Shown: positions 1-7,647 of the stretch, one piece after another
Layout of the letters: each line of letters opens with the position of its first letter
How positions within the stretch are numbered: position 1 is the stretch's first letter
Origin: JANQRV01 sp964533785
GTDB taxonomy: Bacteria > Bacteroidota > Bacteroidia > Chitinophagales > Saprospiraceae
DNA: 13,485 bases
Reading direction: 5' to 3'
NCBI GenBank assembly: GCA_964533785.1
Contig: CAZHNG010000185.1
Coordinates: 1 to 13,485 of the forward strand
Translations under genes and position numbers: made by a program
Notes under the pieces: model-generated
What the model was told of the DNA's origin: nothing
Seen by the model: only the letters and a program-made list of their open reading frames with translations
The model's database searches: none

Positions 1-60
1 TTAGTTAGAATTTTTAGTCTAACTTCTAGAGTCTAGCGTCAAAAGTCTAGGAATACTAGA
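1..60. repeat. 14-bp-phased AGTCTA repeat at window edge
   Basis: AGTCTA occurs at 16, 30 and 44, exactly 14 bp apart; the second and third copies read AGTCTAG. A degenerate ACTAGA follows at 55. The sequence between the copies is not conserved. The stretch lies in the gene-free region 1-251, downstream of the ABC permease gene. It may be the edge of a longer array outside the window. The rest of 1-251 is AT-rich and shows no gene or convincing hairpin. Confidence 0.45.
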
Positions 61-251
61 AACCAAAACAATAACCGTTGCCTGAAGGTAGGGAACCCAA
101 CAAGTCGTAGTTTAATCATACTCCAAATTAACTACCCAATCAAATACTGAACCGGCAGGTGGGGTTAAGTTTATGTTAATAATACAAAGCTAAGTAAGAG
201 AGCAGATTTATTTTCTAATAGCAAAAAAATTAGGCCTCCAATACCATCGAA

Positions 252-1562
252 TCATTGCCGGTAAAACAACCAACGCCCAATTTCCCGCAACGTTCCTTTC
301 TTGCCGTACATCAAAATACCCACCCGGTAGATGCGTCCGGAAAACCAGATGAAGAATAGCGCAGCACCGATCAACAAAGATACCGATAAGAAAACTTCCC
401 AAAACGGAGGACCAAATGCCAACCTGGCCGGCATTACAATGGGCGAAAACAAAGGGAATATCGACGAGCCAACAGCCAAACTGGAATTAGGTGCCTGCAC
501 CGCCACGATCATAATATAAACCGCCAAAACAACGGGTATGGTGATCGGAATGGTCAAGGACTGCCCTTCTCCGATATCATCGCCGATAGCCGAGCCAACG
601 GCAGCAAAAAGAGAAGCATACAGGAAGTAGCCTCCCAAAAAATATATTATAAACAGTGGCAGGATCAACCACCAATTTTGGTTTTCCAGCTCATTAACCG
701 CCAAAGCTACCATCACTTCAAAGTCCTCCGGATCAATATCCGAAGGTGCCGAAGCTTCCAAACTATTGGTTTCAAATCCGAAAAACAGGTTAGCCCCCAT
801 AGTGATCAACGGTAAAAGGATGGCCCAAATAGTGATTTGAGTTAATCCTACTCCCCCTACACCAATAATTTTTCCCAGCATTAAGTGAAAGGGTTTTACA
901 GAAGAGATCATTACTTCTACGATACGATTCGTCTTCTCTTCCATCACACTACGCATCACCATCATTCCGTAAATAAAAACGGTAAAATACATAATAAAAC
1001 CCATGATAGATCCCAGCATAGCGGCAATAGCACCCGTCAGGCTGGTAGCATCGGAACCATCGTCAGAAAGTGGTTCCGGCTCCAGTTCTATGCGGGTATC
1101 CAAAGCCTCCAACTGCTCCTCGTCAATTTCAAGCTCTTTGATCTTAAAGGCCCTGATACTGCGGGAGATGCGTTCCCGGATCAAGGTTTCAATATCCAGT
1201 GAAGGAGGATCATCAGAATAGTAATAAATGGTAAACCGGTTGTTGTATAGATCCTTTAATTCGGGGATGACGAGAAATCCGTCAAAGTCATATTCCCCCA
1301 GACTGCCGCGAATATTATCGATATTTTCATCAACGAATGTAAAGTAAAGGTTTGTGCCATCAGCAATTCGTCCTTCCAGTACATTGCCCTCGTCAATAAT
1401 GGCAATATTTTTACTATCATCACTTTGGTATTGAAAGATAAATCCAACTACGACAAAAAACAAAGCAAAAGCAATAGGCGTGAGGATGGTCGCCAAAATG
1501 AATGTTCTCCGCGTTACTCTCGTTAAGTATTCCCGTTGAATGATCAGTAAAAGCTTATTCAT
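252..1562 (-). CDS. ABC-2 type exporter permease, NatB/YhaP-like
   Basis: This 436-residue integral membrane protein is the permease partner of the ATPase encoded just upstream. The layout is typical of the NatB/YhaP group (COG1668). One N-terminal membrane helix lies at about residues 20-46, followed by a large, acidic extracytoplasmic domain (about 47-175). A block of about five to six helices from about 177 to 420 follows. The cytoplasmic segment MEEKTNRIVEVMISS (about 207-221), between the second and third helices, is a hallmark of the family. The ATG start at 1562 is followed by a basic, amphipathic stretch (QREYLTRVTRRT), usual for these proteins. The ATPase stop is 99 bp upstream on the same strand, so the two are probably one operon. 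NatB of Bacillus exports sodium, but the substrate in Bacteroidota homologues is not known and cannot be read from sequence. The family call is firm; the substrate is open. Confidence 0.9.
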   Translation of the reverse strand: MNKLLLIIQREYLTRVTRRTFILATILTPIAFALFFVVVGFIFQYQSDDSKNIAIIDEGNVLEGRIADGTNLYFTFVDENIDNIRGSLGEYDFDGFLVIPELKDLYNNRFTIYYYSDDPPSLDIETLIRERISRSIRAFKIKELEIDEEQLEALDTRIELEPEPLSDDGSDATSLTGAIAAMLGSIMGFIMYFTVFIYGMMVMRSVMEEKTNRIVEVMISSVKPFHLMLGKIIGVGGVGLTQITIWAILLPLITMGANLFFGFETNSLEASAPSDIDPEDFEVMVALAVNELENQNWWLILPLFIIYFLGGYFLYASLFAAVGSAIGDDIGEGQSLTIPITIPVVLAVYIMIVAVQAPNSSLAVGSSIFPLFSPIVMPARLAFGPPFWEVFLSVSLLIGAALFFIWFSGRIYRVGILMYGKKGTLREIGRWLFYRQ

Positions 1563-1661
1563 ATCCTTAGCAATGATGATTTATACTGTTTAATTAATTG
1601 ACCTGGATTTTATCCTTCCCTTTCGGTATTCAAAATGAAAATCACTTCTTTAACGACGCAA

Positions 1662-2588
1662 TCAATGAGGTGTTGGAGCCTTGCTTCCGTATTCTTCTAC
1701 TTGCTGAATGAATATTTCATTGAGGGTGGGAAGGATCTCATTATAAGATCGCACACTTACGCCTGCCTGGATGAACTTGTACAACAATTCGTTAGGGGAG
1801 ATGGAAGCATTCAATTGTACGACCACATGTCCATCACTTTGTTCCAGTAAGTTACGGGCAAAATCGATCGAATCGGGAAGTTGGCCAATGAAATCGATTT
1901 GAAATTTATTCTTCTTAAACCTTTCTTTGATGTCAGCCACTTTTCCTTCCAGAACATTTTTTCCCTGGTTGATCAATACGATGTATTCGCAGATCTCTTC
2001 CACTTGTTCCATCCGGTGAGTAGAAAAAATGATGCTAATGCCCTGCTCCTTCATTTTGCGAATTTCCGATTTGATCAAATTGGTATTAAGCGGATCTAGC
2101 CCTGAGAATGGTTCATCCAGAATAAGCAGTTTGGGTTTGTGCAATACTGTGGAGATAAACTGTATCTTTTGTTGCATCCCTTTTGATAACTCCTGCACTT
2201 TTTTGTCCCACCAATCTTGGATGTCGAACTGATCAAACCATTTAGTCAATTCAGTACGGGCCTGGCTTTTTGGCATGCCCTTGAGTTGAGCCAGGTACAT
2301 AAGATGGTCCCCTACTTTCATTTTTTTGTAAAGCCCTCTCTCTTCCGGCATGTATCCAATTTGTGAAGGATGATTTTGGTTAAGTTTTTCACCATCGAAG
2401 ATGATCGAGCCGCTATCTGCCCCCGTGATGGTGGTAATTATTCGGATTAAAGACGTTTTTCCTGCTCCATTAGGGCCGAGAAGCCCGAAAATACTTCCTT
2501 TAGGTACATTGAAACTCACTTCGTCTACAGCAACTTTTTTTCCGTAAGTCTTTACCACTTGCTGTAGTTCCAGGATGTTTTCGTTCAT
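1662..2588 (-). CDS. ABC transporter ATP-binding protein, NatA-like
   Basis: This is the ATPase subunit of the exporter whose permease gene follows 99 bp downstream. All nucleotide-binding motifs are visible. Counting from the chosen start, they are Walker A GPNGAGKT (about 38-45), the Q-loop region IGYMPEERG (about 76-83), the signature LSKGM (about 133-137), Walker B LLILDEP with the D-loop SGLD (about 153-164), and the switch histidine in STHRME. About 100 residues after the core form the C-terminal region seen in NatA-type ATPases (a DUF4162-like tail). The reading frame is open 15 codons further upstream, to 2633. That extension (MLLITLLIIWNKRDL) is hydrophobic and unlike the family, whereas MNENILELQQVVKTYG is a standard N-terminus, so I place the start at 2588. 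The protein should sit on the cytoplasmic face and hydrolyse ATP to drive export. The substrate is unknown. Confidence 0.92.
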   Translation of the reverse strand: MNENILELQQVVKTYGKKVAVDEVSFNVPKGSIFGLLGPNGAGKTSLIRIITTITGADSGSIIFDGEKLNQNHPSQIGYMPEERGLYKKMKVGDHLMYLAQLKGMPKSQARTELTKWFDQFDIQDWWDKKVQELSKGMQQKIQFISTVLHKPKLLILDEPFSGLDPLNTNLIKSEIRKMKEQGISIIFSTHRMEQVEEICEYIVLINQGKNVLEGKVADIKERFKKNKFQIDFIGQLPDSIDFARNLLEQSDGHVVVQLNASISPNELLYKFIQAGVSVRSYNEILPTLNEIFIQQVEEYGSKAPTPH

Positions 2589-2793
2589 TAGATCGCGTTT
2601 ATTCCAGATAATCAATAGGGTAATCAACAACAACTTACTCTATGCCCAATTATAGTCACTCTTATTACCATTAGTATAAGATCTTCGACCAATGAAATGT
2701 TTTTAAAGATCAAAAAAAATAGGTTCCTGCGTGACTTGACTGAGTTTCTACCGTCAAAAAAGTGTATTTTAATAACAATTAAACCCAGTAATC

Positions 2794-3456
2794 ATGAAAG
2801 ATATATTCATTTTTTGTTTGATTTTATGCTTTACCACAAGTTCTTTTGCCCAGATAAGCGAAACAAAACGCATGATGAGTCAGGGTAATAATAATGCGAT
2901 CACCTTAGAAGTTGCCAATGCCGGAGATAATTTGATCAGTGATGTTTGGAAAAATTTCATCAAAGACAATTACAAAGGCAAAACAAAATACGACCGGCGG
3001 GAAAAAGAACATATTACGGACGATATTGATATTCCTTCTCTTGGACAAGGAAATACCATAGATATGTACGTAAGTATCGAAGAAAAAGGCAGTGATGCTA
3101 CCTTTTATTTGTGGTGCGACCTGGGAGGTGCGTACCTTTCTTCCAAGGAACACCCCAATCGATTTGATGCCGCCGAGACGATGTTGCTACGATTCGGACT
3201 GGAAATAGAAAAAGAAAAATTAAGGCTCGAGATCGAAGAAGAAGAAAAAAACCTGAAGAAAATGGAGGGCGATCTGCGAAAATTGGAAAACGATAACGAT
3301 CGCTACCACAAGATCATTGAAAAAGCCAAAAAAGAAATTCAGGAGGCGGAAGATGATATTTCGAAAAACCTCCAGGAACAAGAAATGGCCAAGGATAAGA
3401 TCAGAGCACAAGAAGACGTCGTTGAGCAACTAAGGCAAAAACTGAAAAATACCTAA
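2794..3456 (+). CDS. Exported coiled-coil protein, unknown family
   Basis: I do not recognise a named family. The 220-residue product starts with a clear signal peptide, cut after SSFAQ (residue 20). Residues 21-135 form a small mixed domain with one central cysteine (W107-C108). Residues 136-218 are an almost uninterrupted run of charged heptads rich in Glu, Lys and Leu, predicted to be a long coiled coil. The expected location is the periplasm or outer-membrane surface, with the coiled coil serving for oligomerisation or spanning. The gene is monocistronic: it diverges from the ABC operon (205 bp between starts) and is followed by a hairpin and a new promoter. The ATG at 2794 has an A-rich leader without a Shine-Dalgarno sequence. 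The F-rich open frame antisense to the coiled coil is a by-product of Lys/Glu codons. Confidence 0.8.
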   Translation: MKDIFIFCLILCFTTSSFAQISETKRMMSQGNNNAITLEVANAGDNLISDVWKNFIKDNYKGKTKYDRREKEHITDDIDIPSLGQGNTIDMYVSIEEKGSDATFYLWCDLGGAYLSSKEHPNRFDAAETMLLRFGLEIEKEKLRLEIEEEEKNLKKMEGDLRKLENDNDRYHKIIEKAKKEIQEAEDDISKNLQEQEMAKDKIRAQEDVVEQLRQKLKNT

Positions 3457-3467
3457 GTAAGACAACA

Positions 3468-3519
3468 GACGCTAGCATTGCCCTGCCTGACCAGAATCAG
3501 GCAGGTTAAATCTGGCGTC
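3468..3519 (+). terminator. Nested hairpin, probable terminator or repeat palindrome
   Basis: The inner stem is a perfect 9-bp inverted repeat, CCTGCCTGA (3482-3490) with TCAGGCAGG (3497-3505), and a 6-nt loop. An outer stem pairs GACGCTAG (3468-3475) with CTGGCGTC (3512-3519), with one G-T wobble. There is no T-tract directly after it, so termination is plausible but not textbook. It sits 11 bp after the stop of the coiled-coil gene. The core resembles palindromes that are scattered between genes in Bacteroidota. Confidence 0.5.
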
Positions 3520-3582
3520 CCATTTACCTCCAAGAATACTTTTTCGGAATTTTTTAAACCTTTTTTACCTCTTTAACCGTTC

Positions 3583-3590
3583 TATTTTTG
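3583..3590 (+). promoter_or_regulatory. Bacteroidota-type -7 box (TATTTTTG)
   Basis: TATTTTTG matches the TAnnTTTG -7 consensus of the Bacteroidota primary sigma factor. It lies 49 bp before the ATG at 3640, at a sensible distance for the three-gene operon 3640-4982. The upstream -33 region is T-rich but has no clean TTTG, so the call rests on the -7 box and on position. Confidence 0.45.
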
Positions 3591-3639
3591 TTATTATTGG
3601 AGTAACATCCATTTACTATTTTAGCAAAAAAAAAGATCA

Positions 3640-4083
3640 ATGAAAAATATTGCATTGTTCCTGTTCGTATTTACGGTTAGTATAACAGCAGTTAGTGCAC
3701 AAAGTAAAATGTGGAAAACCCTGGCCAAGATCACGTATAAAAAGGAATACGATGAGATGTTAGGGTTTAAAGTCGACGTTCCTGTTTTCAGTGATGAGAT
3801 CCAGGAGCTATCTGGAAAAGAGATTGAGATCAAAGGATACATTATACCGGTAGAAGGGTACAAAAGTCACAAGGAGTTTATTTTTTCTGCCTTTCCTTAC
3901 AATATGTGTTTCTTCTGCGGCGGAGCGGGTCCGGAAACGGTAATGGAAATATATGCCAAAGAGCCCATTAAATACACTGCCGAGCCCGTTACGCTTAAAG
4001 GCAAATTAGAACTAAATAGTACCGATATTAACCGGTTGATCTATGCCCTAAACGATGCAACGCTGATAAGCGATGTGGAATAA
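3640..4083 (+). CDS. Exported CxxC protein, DUF3299-like
   Basis: The 147-residue product has a signal peptide ending at VSAQ (residue 21). The mature part carries an oligonucleotide/oligosaccharide-binding-like beta pattern: a KEIEIKGYIIPVEGY strand pair near 60-74, then SAFPYNMCFFCGGAGPE (83-99). The latter holds the conserved C90-x-x-C93 pair and GPE turn. I recall this block from Bacteroidota proteins annotated as DUF3299-like, whose biochemical role is not established. The two cysteines could bind metal or form a disulfide; the sequence does not decide. It is the first gene of an operon. The next ORF begins inside its last codons (11-bp overlap), which implies coupled translation. The family call is from memory of the motif, and the function is unknown. 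Confidence 0.75.
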   Translation: MKNIALFLFVFTVSITAVSAQSKMWKTLAKITYKKEYDEMLGFKVDVPVFSDEIQELSGKEIEIKGYIIPVEGYKSHKEFIFSAFPYNMCFFCGGAGPETVMEIYAKEPIKYTAEPVTLKGKLELNSTDINRLIYALNDATLISDVE

Positions 4084-4414
4084 ATGGCTTCGTTCGGCGC
4101 TTATTTTTGTCATACTTTTTTACAGTAGTAATTGTGGAGTTGACGAGGCAGAGGAGGGAAAAACTGTAAAATTTATTTTGGCAAACTCTTCTTTAAACGA
4201 TGACGGCAGCTGTAATCTCACCTGGAAAGCTTCCAAAGACAGTACTTTGGTGTATATTTACGCGAATAACAACAAAAACATTTTTTCCGGAAGTGATTTA
4301 ACACTTCAAACCTCTGCCAGTTTGATTCGATTAGAGGCGGAAGCAGTGGAAGCTGCAAAGTATCTGCATTTGGTTATTCCCCAACAGGATACTTTGCGAA
4401 TTGGCATAAGATAA
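4073..4414 (+). CDS. Small probable lipoprotein, unknown family
   Basis: This is a 113-residue protein with an N-terminal hydrophobic segment (residues 8-17) and a cysteine at 21 followed by an acidic run (GVDEAEE). That arrangement resembles Bacteroidota surface lipoproteins, where acidic residues just after the lipidated Cys act as an export signal. The residue before Cys is Asn rather than Gly/Ala/Ser, so the lipobox is weak. The remainder is beta-rich with one further cysteine (C47). The start overlaps the stop of the upstream gene by 11 bp (ATGTGGAATAA), and the acyltransferase starts 19 bp downstream. No alternative start in this frame would keep the signal sequence. I do not recognise the family. 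Being locked between the CxxC protein and the acyltransferase suggests a shared envelope role. Confidence 0.7.
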   Translation: MWNKWLRSALIFVILFYSSNCGVDEAEEGKTVKFILANSSLNDDGSCNLTWKASKDSTLVYIYANNNKNIFSGSDLTLQTSASLIRLEAEAVEAAKYLHLVIPQQDTLRIGIR

Positions 4415-4433
4415 TCGCGTAAAATTCTCCGGT

Positions 4434-4982
4434 ATGATCAGTAGTTTAAGCGCATTCATTCTTAAGTTATTAGGTTGGAAATTACAGGGCAATTACCCCT
4501 ATTCTATCAAGCAGTTCATTCTAGCAGTGGCTCCTCATACCTCAAACTGGGATTTCCCCCTTGGCCTGTTAGCCCGTTCAGCCCTGAAAGCGAAAATTAT
4601 GTTTGCGGCAAAAGATTCCTTATTCAAACCACCATTTGGTGGACTGTTTCGATGGCTGGGAGGTTATCCCGTTGATCGCAGCGGCAGTGCCAATATGGTA
4701 GAGGCCATCACCAAAATATTTTCCAGAGAAACAGAACTGGTACTTTGTATCGCCCCTGAGGGAACCCGGAAAAAAGTAGACCGCCTCAGAACCGGATTCT
4801 ATTATATTGCAAAAGGAGCGGGAATTCCCATTGTCTTATGCAAGTTTGATTACGGACGCAAGGTTATTGAATTCGATGCCCCTTTTTACCCTACCGATGA
4901 CGTGAAAGCTGATTTCGAATACTTTATGAACTTCTTCAAAGGCGTAAAAGGAAAACGGCCCGAAATGAGTATCGGTATTTAG
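4434..4982 (+). CDS. PlsC-like acyltransferase (LPLAT superfamily)
   Basis: The 182-residue product has the acyltransferase motifs of the PlsC/LPLAT superfamily. They are HTSNWD (H35-x4-D40, the catalytic pair), the glycerophosphate-binding motif GGYPVDR (76-82), and APEGTR (107-112). The family transfers an acyl chain to lysophosphatidate or related acceptors at the inner face of the membrane. At 182 residues it is shorter than classical PlsC (about 240) and lacks an obvious N-terminal membrane helix beyond the weakly hydrophobic first 15 residues. It fits the short Bacteroidota subgroup, whose acceptor may be a lipid other than lysophosphatidate. It is the third gene of the operon, 19 bp after the lipoprotein gene. 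The assignment of the fold is firm; the exact substrate is not. Confidence 0.88.
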   Translation: MISSLSAFILKLLGWKLQGNYPYSIKQFILAVAPHTSNWDFPLGLLARSALKAKIMFAAKDSLFKPPFGGLFRWLGGYPVDRSGSANMVEAITKIFSRETELVLCIAPEGTRKKVDRLRTGFYYIAKGAGIPIVLCKFDYGRKVIEFDAPFYPTDDVKADFEYFMNFFKGVKGKRPEMSIGI

Positions 4983-5035
4983 TATCACAATAAATTATTT
5001 TTTACCAAAGGTTCGATCATTCCCATAGAAAAAGC

Positions 5036-5043
5036 TATTTTTG
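5036..5043 (+). promoter_or_regulatory. Bacteroidota-type -7 box for the T9SS protein gene
   Basis: TATTTTTG matches TAnnTTTG exactly. A TTCG (5012-5015), one mismatch from a -33 TTTG, lies 20 bp upstream. Transcription starting a few bases downstream would give an unusually long leader of about 165 nt before the TTG start at 5215. Confidence 0.45.
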
Positions 5044-5214
5044 TGCAATAGCAACGACCCAAAATAGTGCTCGCCCCCGTTTCTACTTATCATATCTCAT
5101 ACTTAAGATTTGACCAATTTAGCCCAACAATTATGCTGATTCATCGAATAGCTTCGATAATCACCTACCCTACGAACATAGTTTTCAATTCAAAAATTCA
5201 AATCGAACAACGTA

Positions 5215-7479
5215 TTGAGGTATTACTGTATACATACGTTCCTAATTACCATACTATGGGTATTTTGCCAACCGCTGTACTCACAGTCGATCATTGTATT
5301 GGATGCCTGCGACTTTACCTACATCGACCCTCAAGACGCCAATAATAACATCACGGAATCCAGAGATACTTTAATCTATACGACTTCATTCGAAAAAGAC
5401 AGCCTGTTAAGAGCGTTCTATGTCGACATTAATGCCTTTGGCGGACAGCAAGTAGACCGAACACGTGTGCTGGCACAGATGGAAGACGGCAGCACCAAAC
5501 TACTAGGTCAAATGGCTTTCGGCAACTGCCTGTCCTGCGTAGAAGGGTTCGCATTTATGCACAACGGGGTATTGCAAACCCAGGCAGAAGAGGACCCCAG
5601 CGTCATGCAATTGTGGCTGCAATCCTTTAATCAGCCAGACTTTGCCATCATCGGTAACCTGCAAACGCTGAATGGCGTAGGACGCATAAGCGGTGACATT
5701 CCTTTCTGTGCTGTGGGGTTGAGGGTAGAATTTGTAGTAAATAGCAACCCCAATAATGCGACTACTGAATTTTCCGCTCATATCATTTGTCCCCGGGAGA
5801 TCGGTATTTGTACCGTCAAAGCCGAAGCTAATATCGATTGTAACAATAATGAATTTACCCTAAATGCCAATTTTCCGGTGGAATGCTTTTCGGATTCCGT
5901 ACAAGTTGAATGGCGTAATGCGAGCGGACTGATCAGCACCAATCCTGCTTATCAATCCTCCCTTACCGGAAATGAAGGGATGTATTACCTACGCGTTTTC
6001 GACGGGTGCTGCCTCTTAGAAGATTCCGTTTTTATAGCAAATCCTGATTTTGCCAATGCGGGTCCCGATCAAAGTCTTTGCGCGGGAACAGCCCTGGAGA
6101 TCAACGGTACCGGAGGATTTGGCCATTATTGGGAATCAATGGAAGGTACTACTTTCCCAGATTCCACTTTATTATTGGACAATACCTCCCCCCAGGAAGC
6201 AGGAATTTACGTACTGCACGCTTTCAATGAAGAAGGTTGTGAAGATACCGACACCCTTCGGATCGATATCATCGTTCCTCCCTTACCGGATGTTTCCTAT
6301 GCAGAAGCTTGTATCGGAGATACGCTCTTTCTTTACGTCAATAATGATACCCTCTATGAACAGACCGAATGGTATGATCCGGCAGGCAATCGCTTAGCTA
6401 ACCGGTGGGTACCCAACATTCAGGGTACAGATCTTGGTATATACGAAATAGAAGCAACCGATTCCTTTGGGTGTACGGCCACTCAAACCTTAGAAGTTTC
6501 GGGCAACGAGCCCCCCGGCTTTACCTCTAACATCGAAGAAAGTTGTGATAGTTCACGCATTGTTCTTTCTCCGGCTGATTATCAATACGAGTGGCAAAAC
6601 GGAACAATAACTAATGAGTTCGTTACTGCAAGAGGTGGTGATTATCAGGTAACCATTACCGATGAGAATGGCTGTTCAACGATAGAAATATTGACCTTAC
6701 CCGAACCAGATGGCCCGGCGGTCAACCTGGAAGTAGAACAGCCGTTATGCCCCGATGACAATGGATCCATACTAATAGTCCCTGAAGATCCCGACCAGCC
6801 TATGATCTTCTCCATTGACGGGGGAGCGACTTACAGCTTTGATACCTATTACGACCAACTCGGACCGGGACAATACAACGTTGTCGTACAGGATGGCCTG
6901 GAATGCCTTCAATCCTTTTCAGTAGAACTGATCCGGCCCGACACCCTCTGGGTAGCTATTGAAGTGGACTCTAATCAGCTGGAAGTACGTCCGGGAACAC
7001 CGGTCAGTTTATCCGCAACGGCAGTCGGTAGTATTGCCGAGATCCAATGGTTACCCAATGAGATCAATACCGATGTGCTGACCACCTCCTTCATTGCCAA
7101 CCAGGATATGGACATCAGGATAATCGTCAAAGATGCGAATGATTGCTTTGTATCAGACGCCCTCCAATTATCGGTAGTACTGGGAAACGTCTTTAGTCCG
7201 AACGCCTTTTCACCAAATGATGATAACAACAACGAATTTTTCACCCTTTACAGCGATCTGGGTTCAGGAGAGATCATAGAATTGCTGCAGGTATACGATC
7301 GGTATGGTAATCTGATGTTCAGCACCCGTGAAATCAGTCTAAACCAGGAAGAATTGGGTTGGAACGGTACGCACAAGGGGAACCCCATGCCGGCAGGCGT
7401 ATATACTTATTTTGGTATCGTCCGCTTTGGTAATGGAGTGAGAAAAATTTACGAAGGAGATGTGAACTTGATCAGGTGA
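5215..7479 (+). CDS. T9SS type B-exported multidomain surface protein
   Basis: This 754-residue protein begins with a signal peptide (hydrophobic 9-17, cleavage near LYSQ at 24). It ends with a gliding-motility-associated type B sorting domain (about 657-754). The diagnostic blocks there are VFSPNAFSPNDDNNNEFF, VYDRYGNLMF, WNGTHKGNPMPAGVYTYFG and the final strand YEGDVNLIR. Such proteins cross the outer membrane by the type IX system. Residues 25-200 are a Cys-containing N-terminal domain I do not recognise. After it come Ig/PKD-like repeats (about 205-280, 280-352, 355-430, 435-500). One SprB-like repeat follows (about 505-572, with FSIDGGATYSFD and GQYNVVVQDGLEC), then a further beta domain (575-655). 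Likely roles are adhesion or gliding; no catalytic motif is seen. No in-frame ATG precedes residue 89 and a stop lies at 5179-5181, so the signal peptide requires the TTG at 5215. Confidence 0.88.
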   Translation: MRYYCIHTFLITILWVFCQPLYSQSIIVLDACDFTYIDPQDANNNITESRDTLIYTTSFEKDSLLRAFYVDINAFGGQQVDRTRVLAQMEDGSTKLLGQMAFGNCLSCVEGFAFMHNGVLQTQAEEDPSVMQLWLQSFNQPDFAIIGNLQTLNGVGRISGDIPFCAVGLRVEFVVNSNPNNATTEFSAHIICPREIGICTVKAEANIDCNNNEFTLNANFPVECFSDSVQVEWRNASGLISTNPAYQSSLTGNEGMYYLRVFDGCCLLEDSVFIANPDFANAGPDQSLCAGTALEINGTGGFGHYWESMEGTTFPDSTLLLDNTSPQEAGIYVLHAFNEEGCEDTDTLRIDIIVPPLPDVSYAEACIGDTLFLYVNNDTLYEQTEWYDPAGNRLANRWVPNIQGTDLGIYEIEATDSFGCTATQTLEVSGNEPPGFTSNIEESCDSSRIVLSPADYQYEWQNGTITNEFVTARGGDYQVTITDENGCSTIEILTLPEPDGPAVNLEVEQPLCPDDNGSILIVPEDPDQPMIFSIDGGATYSFDTYYDQLGPGQYNVVVQDGLECLQSFSVELIRPDTLWVAIEVDSNQLEVRPGTPVSLSATAVGSIAEIQWLPNEINTDVLTTSFIANQDMDIRIIVKDANDCFVSDALQLSVVLGNVFSPNAFSPNDDNNNEFFTLYSDLGSGEIIELLQVYDRYGNLMFSTREISLNQEELGWNGTHKGNPMPAGVYTYFGIVRFGNGVRKIYEGDVNLIR

Positions 7480-7500
7480 AGCATTGAGGAGATCAAAAAG

Positions 7501-7543
7501 CACCAGGGTTTTGAGAACGATGGTGGTTTTCCAGACTCTGGTG
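7501..7543 (+). terminator. Weak hairpin after the T9SS protein gene
   Basis: CACCAG (7501-7506) can pair with CTGGTG (7538-7543), followed by a short T-run, but the loop is about 31 nt. It lies 21 bp after the stop at 7479 and no better terminator is visible there. The rest of 7480-7647 shows only a repeated TTGGCATTT (7567-7575 and 7612-7620) and no clear promoter. Confidence 0.25.
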
Positions 7544-7647
7544 TTTAAGATCCAGCCGCCTTAGGCTTGGCATTTGGCGCTTGACATCTTTCTGAAGCTT
7601 ACGACTAGGAATTGGCATTTAAAAATAAACAGACCTTATAAAGACAT

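Noticed and set aside
16..60. The phased repeats as a CRISPR array
   Set aside because: The repeated unit is only 6-7 bp with a 14-bp period, far too short for CRISPR, and no cas gene is present.
2589..2633. A 15-codon extension of the ABC ATPase
   Set aside because: It is hydrophobic and precedes a standard ABC N-terminus; ATPases of this family are soluble and start near the inner ATG.
3220..3429. A Phe-rich minus-strand frame that looks like a membrane protein
   Set aside because: It is the complement of Lys/Glu codons in the coiled coil of the 2794-3456 gene.
5067..5345. A 92-codon open frame upstream of and overlapping the T9SS protein
   Set aside because: It has no domain, signal peptide or composition of a real protein and overlaps the signal-peptide coding region in another frame. 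A frameshifted start remains only a remote option.
7567..7620. Direct repeat TTGGCATTT as an attachment site
   Set aside because: Nine bases in an AT-rich intergenic region with no integrase, tRNA or inserted DNA nearby; chance is sufficient.
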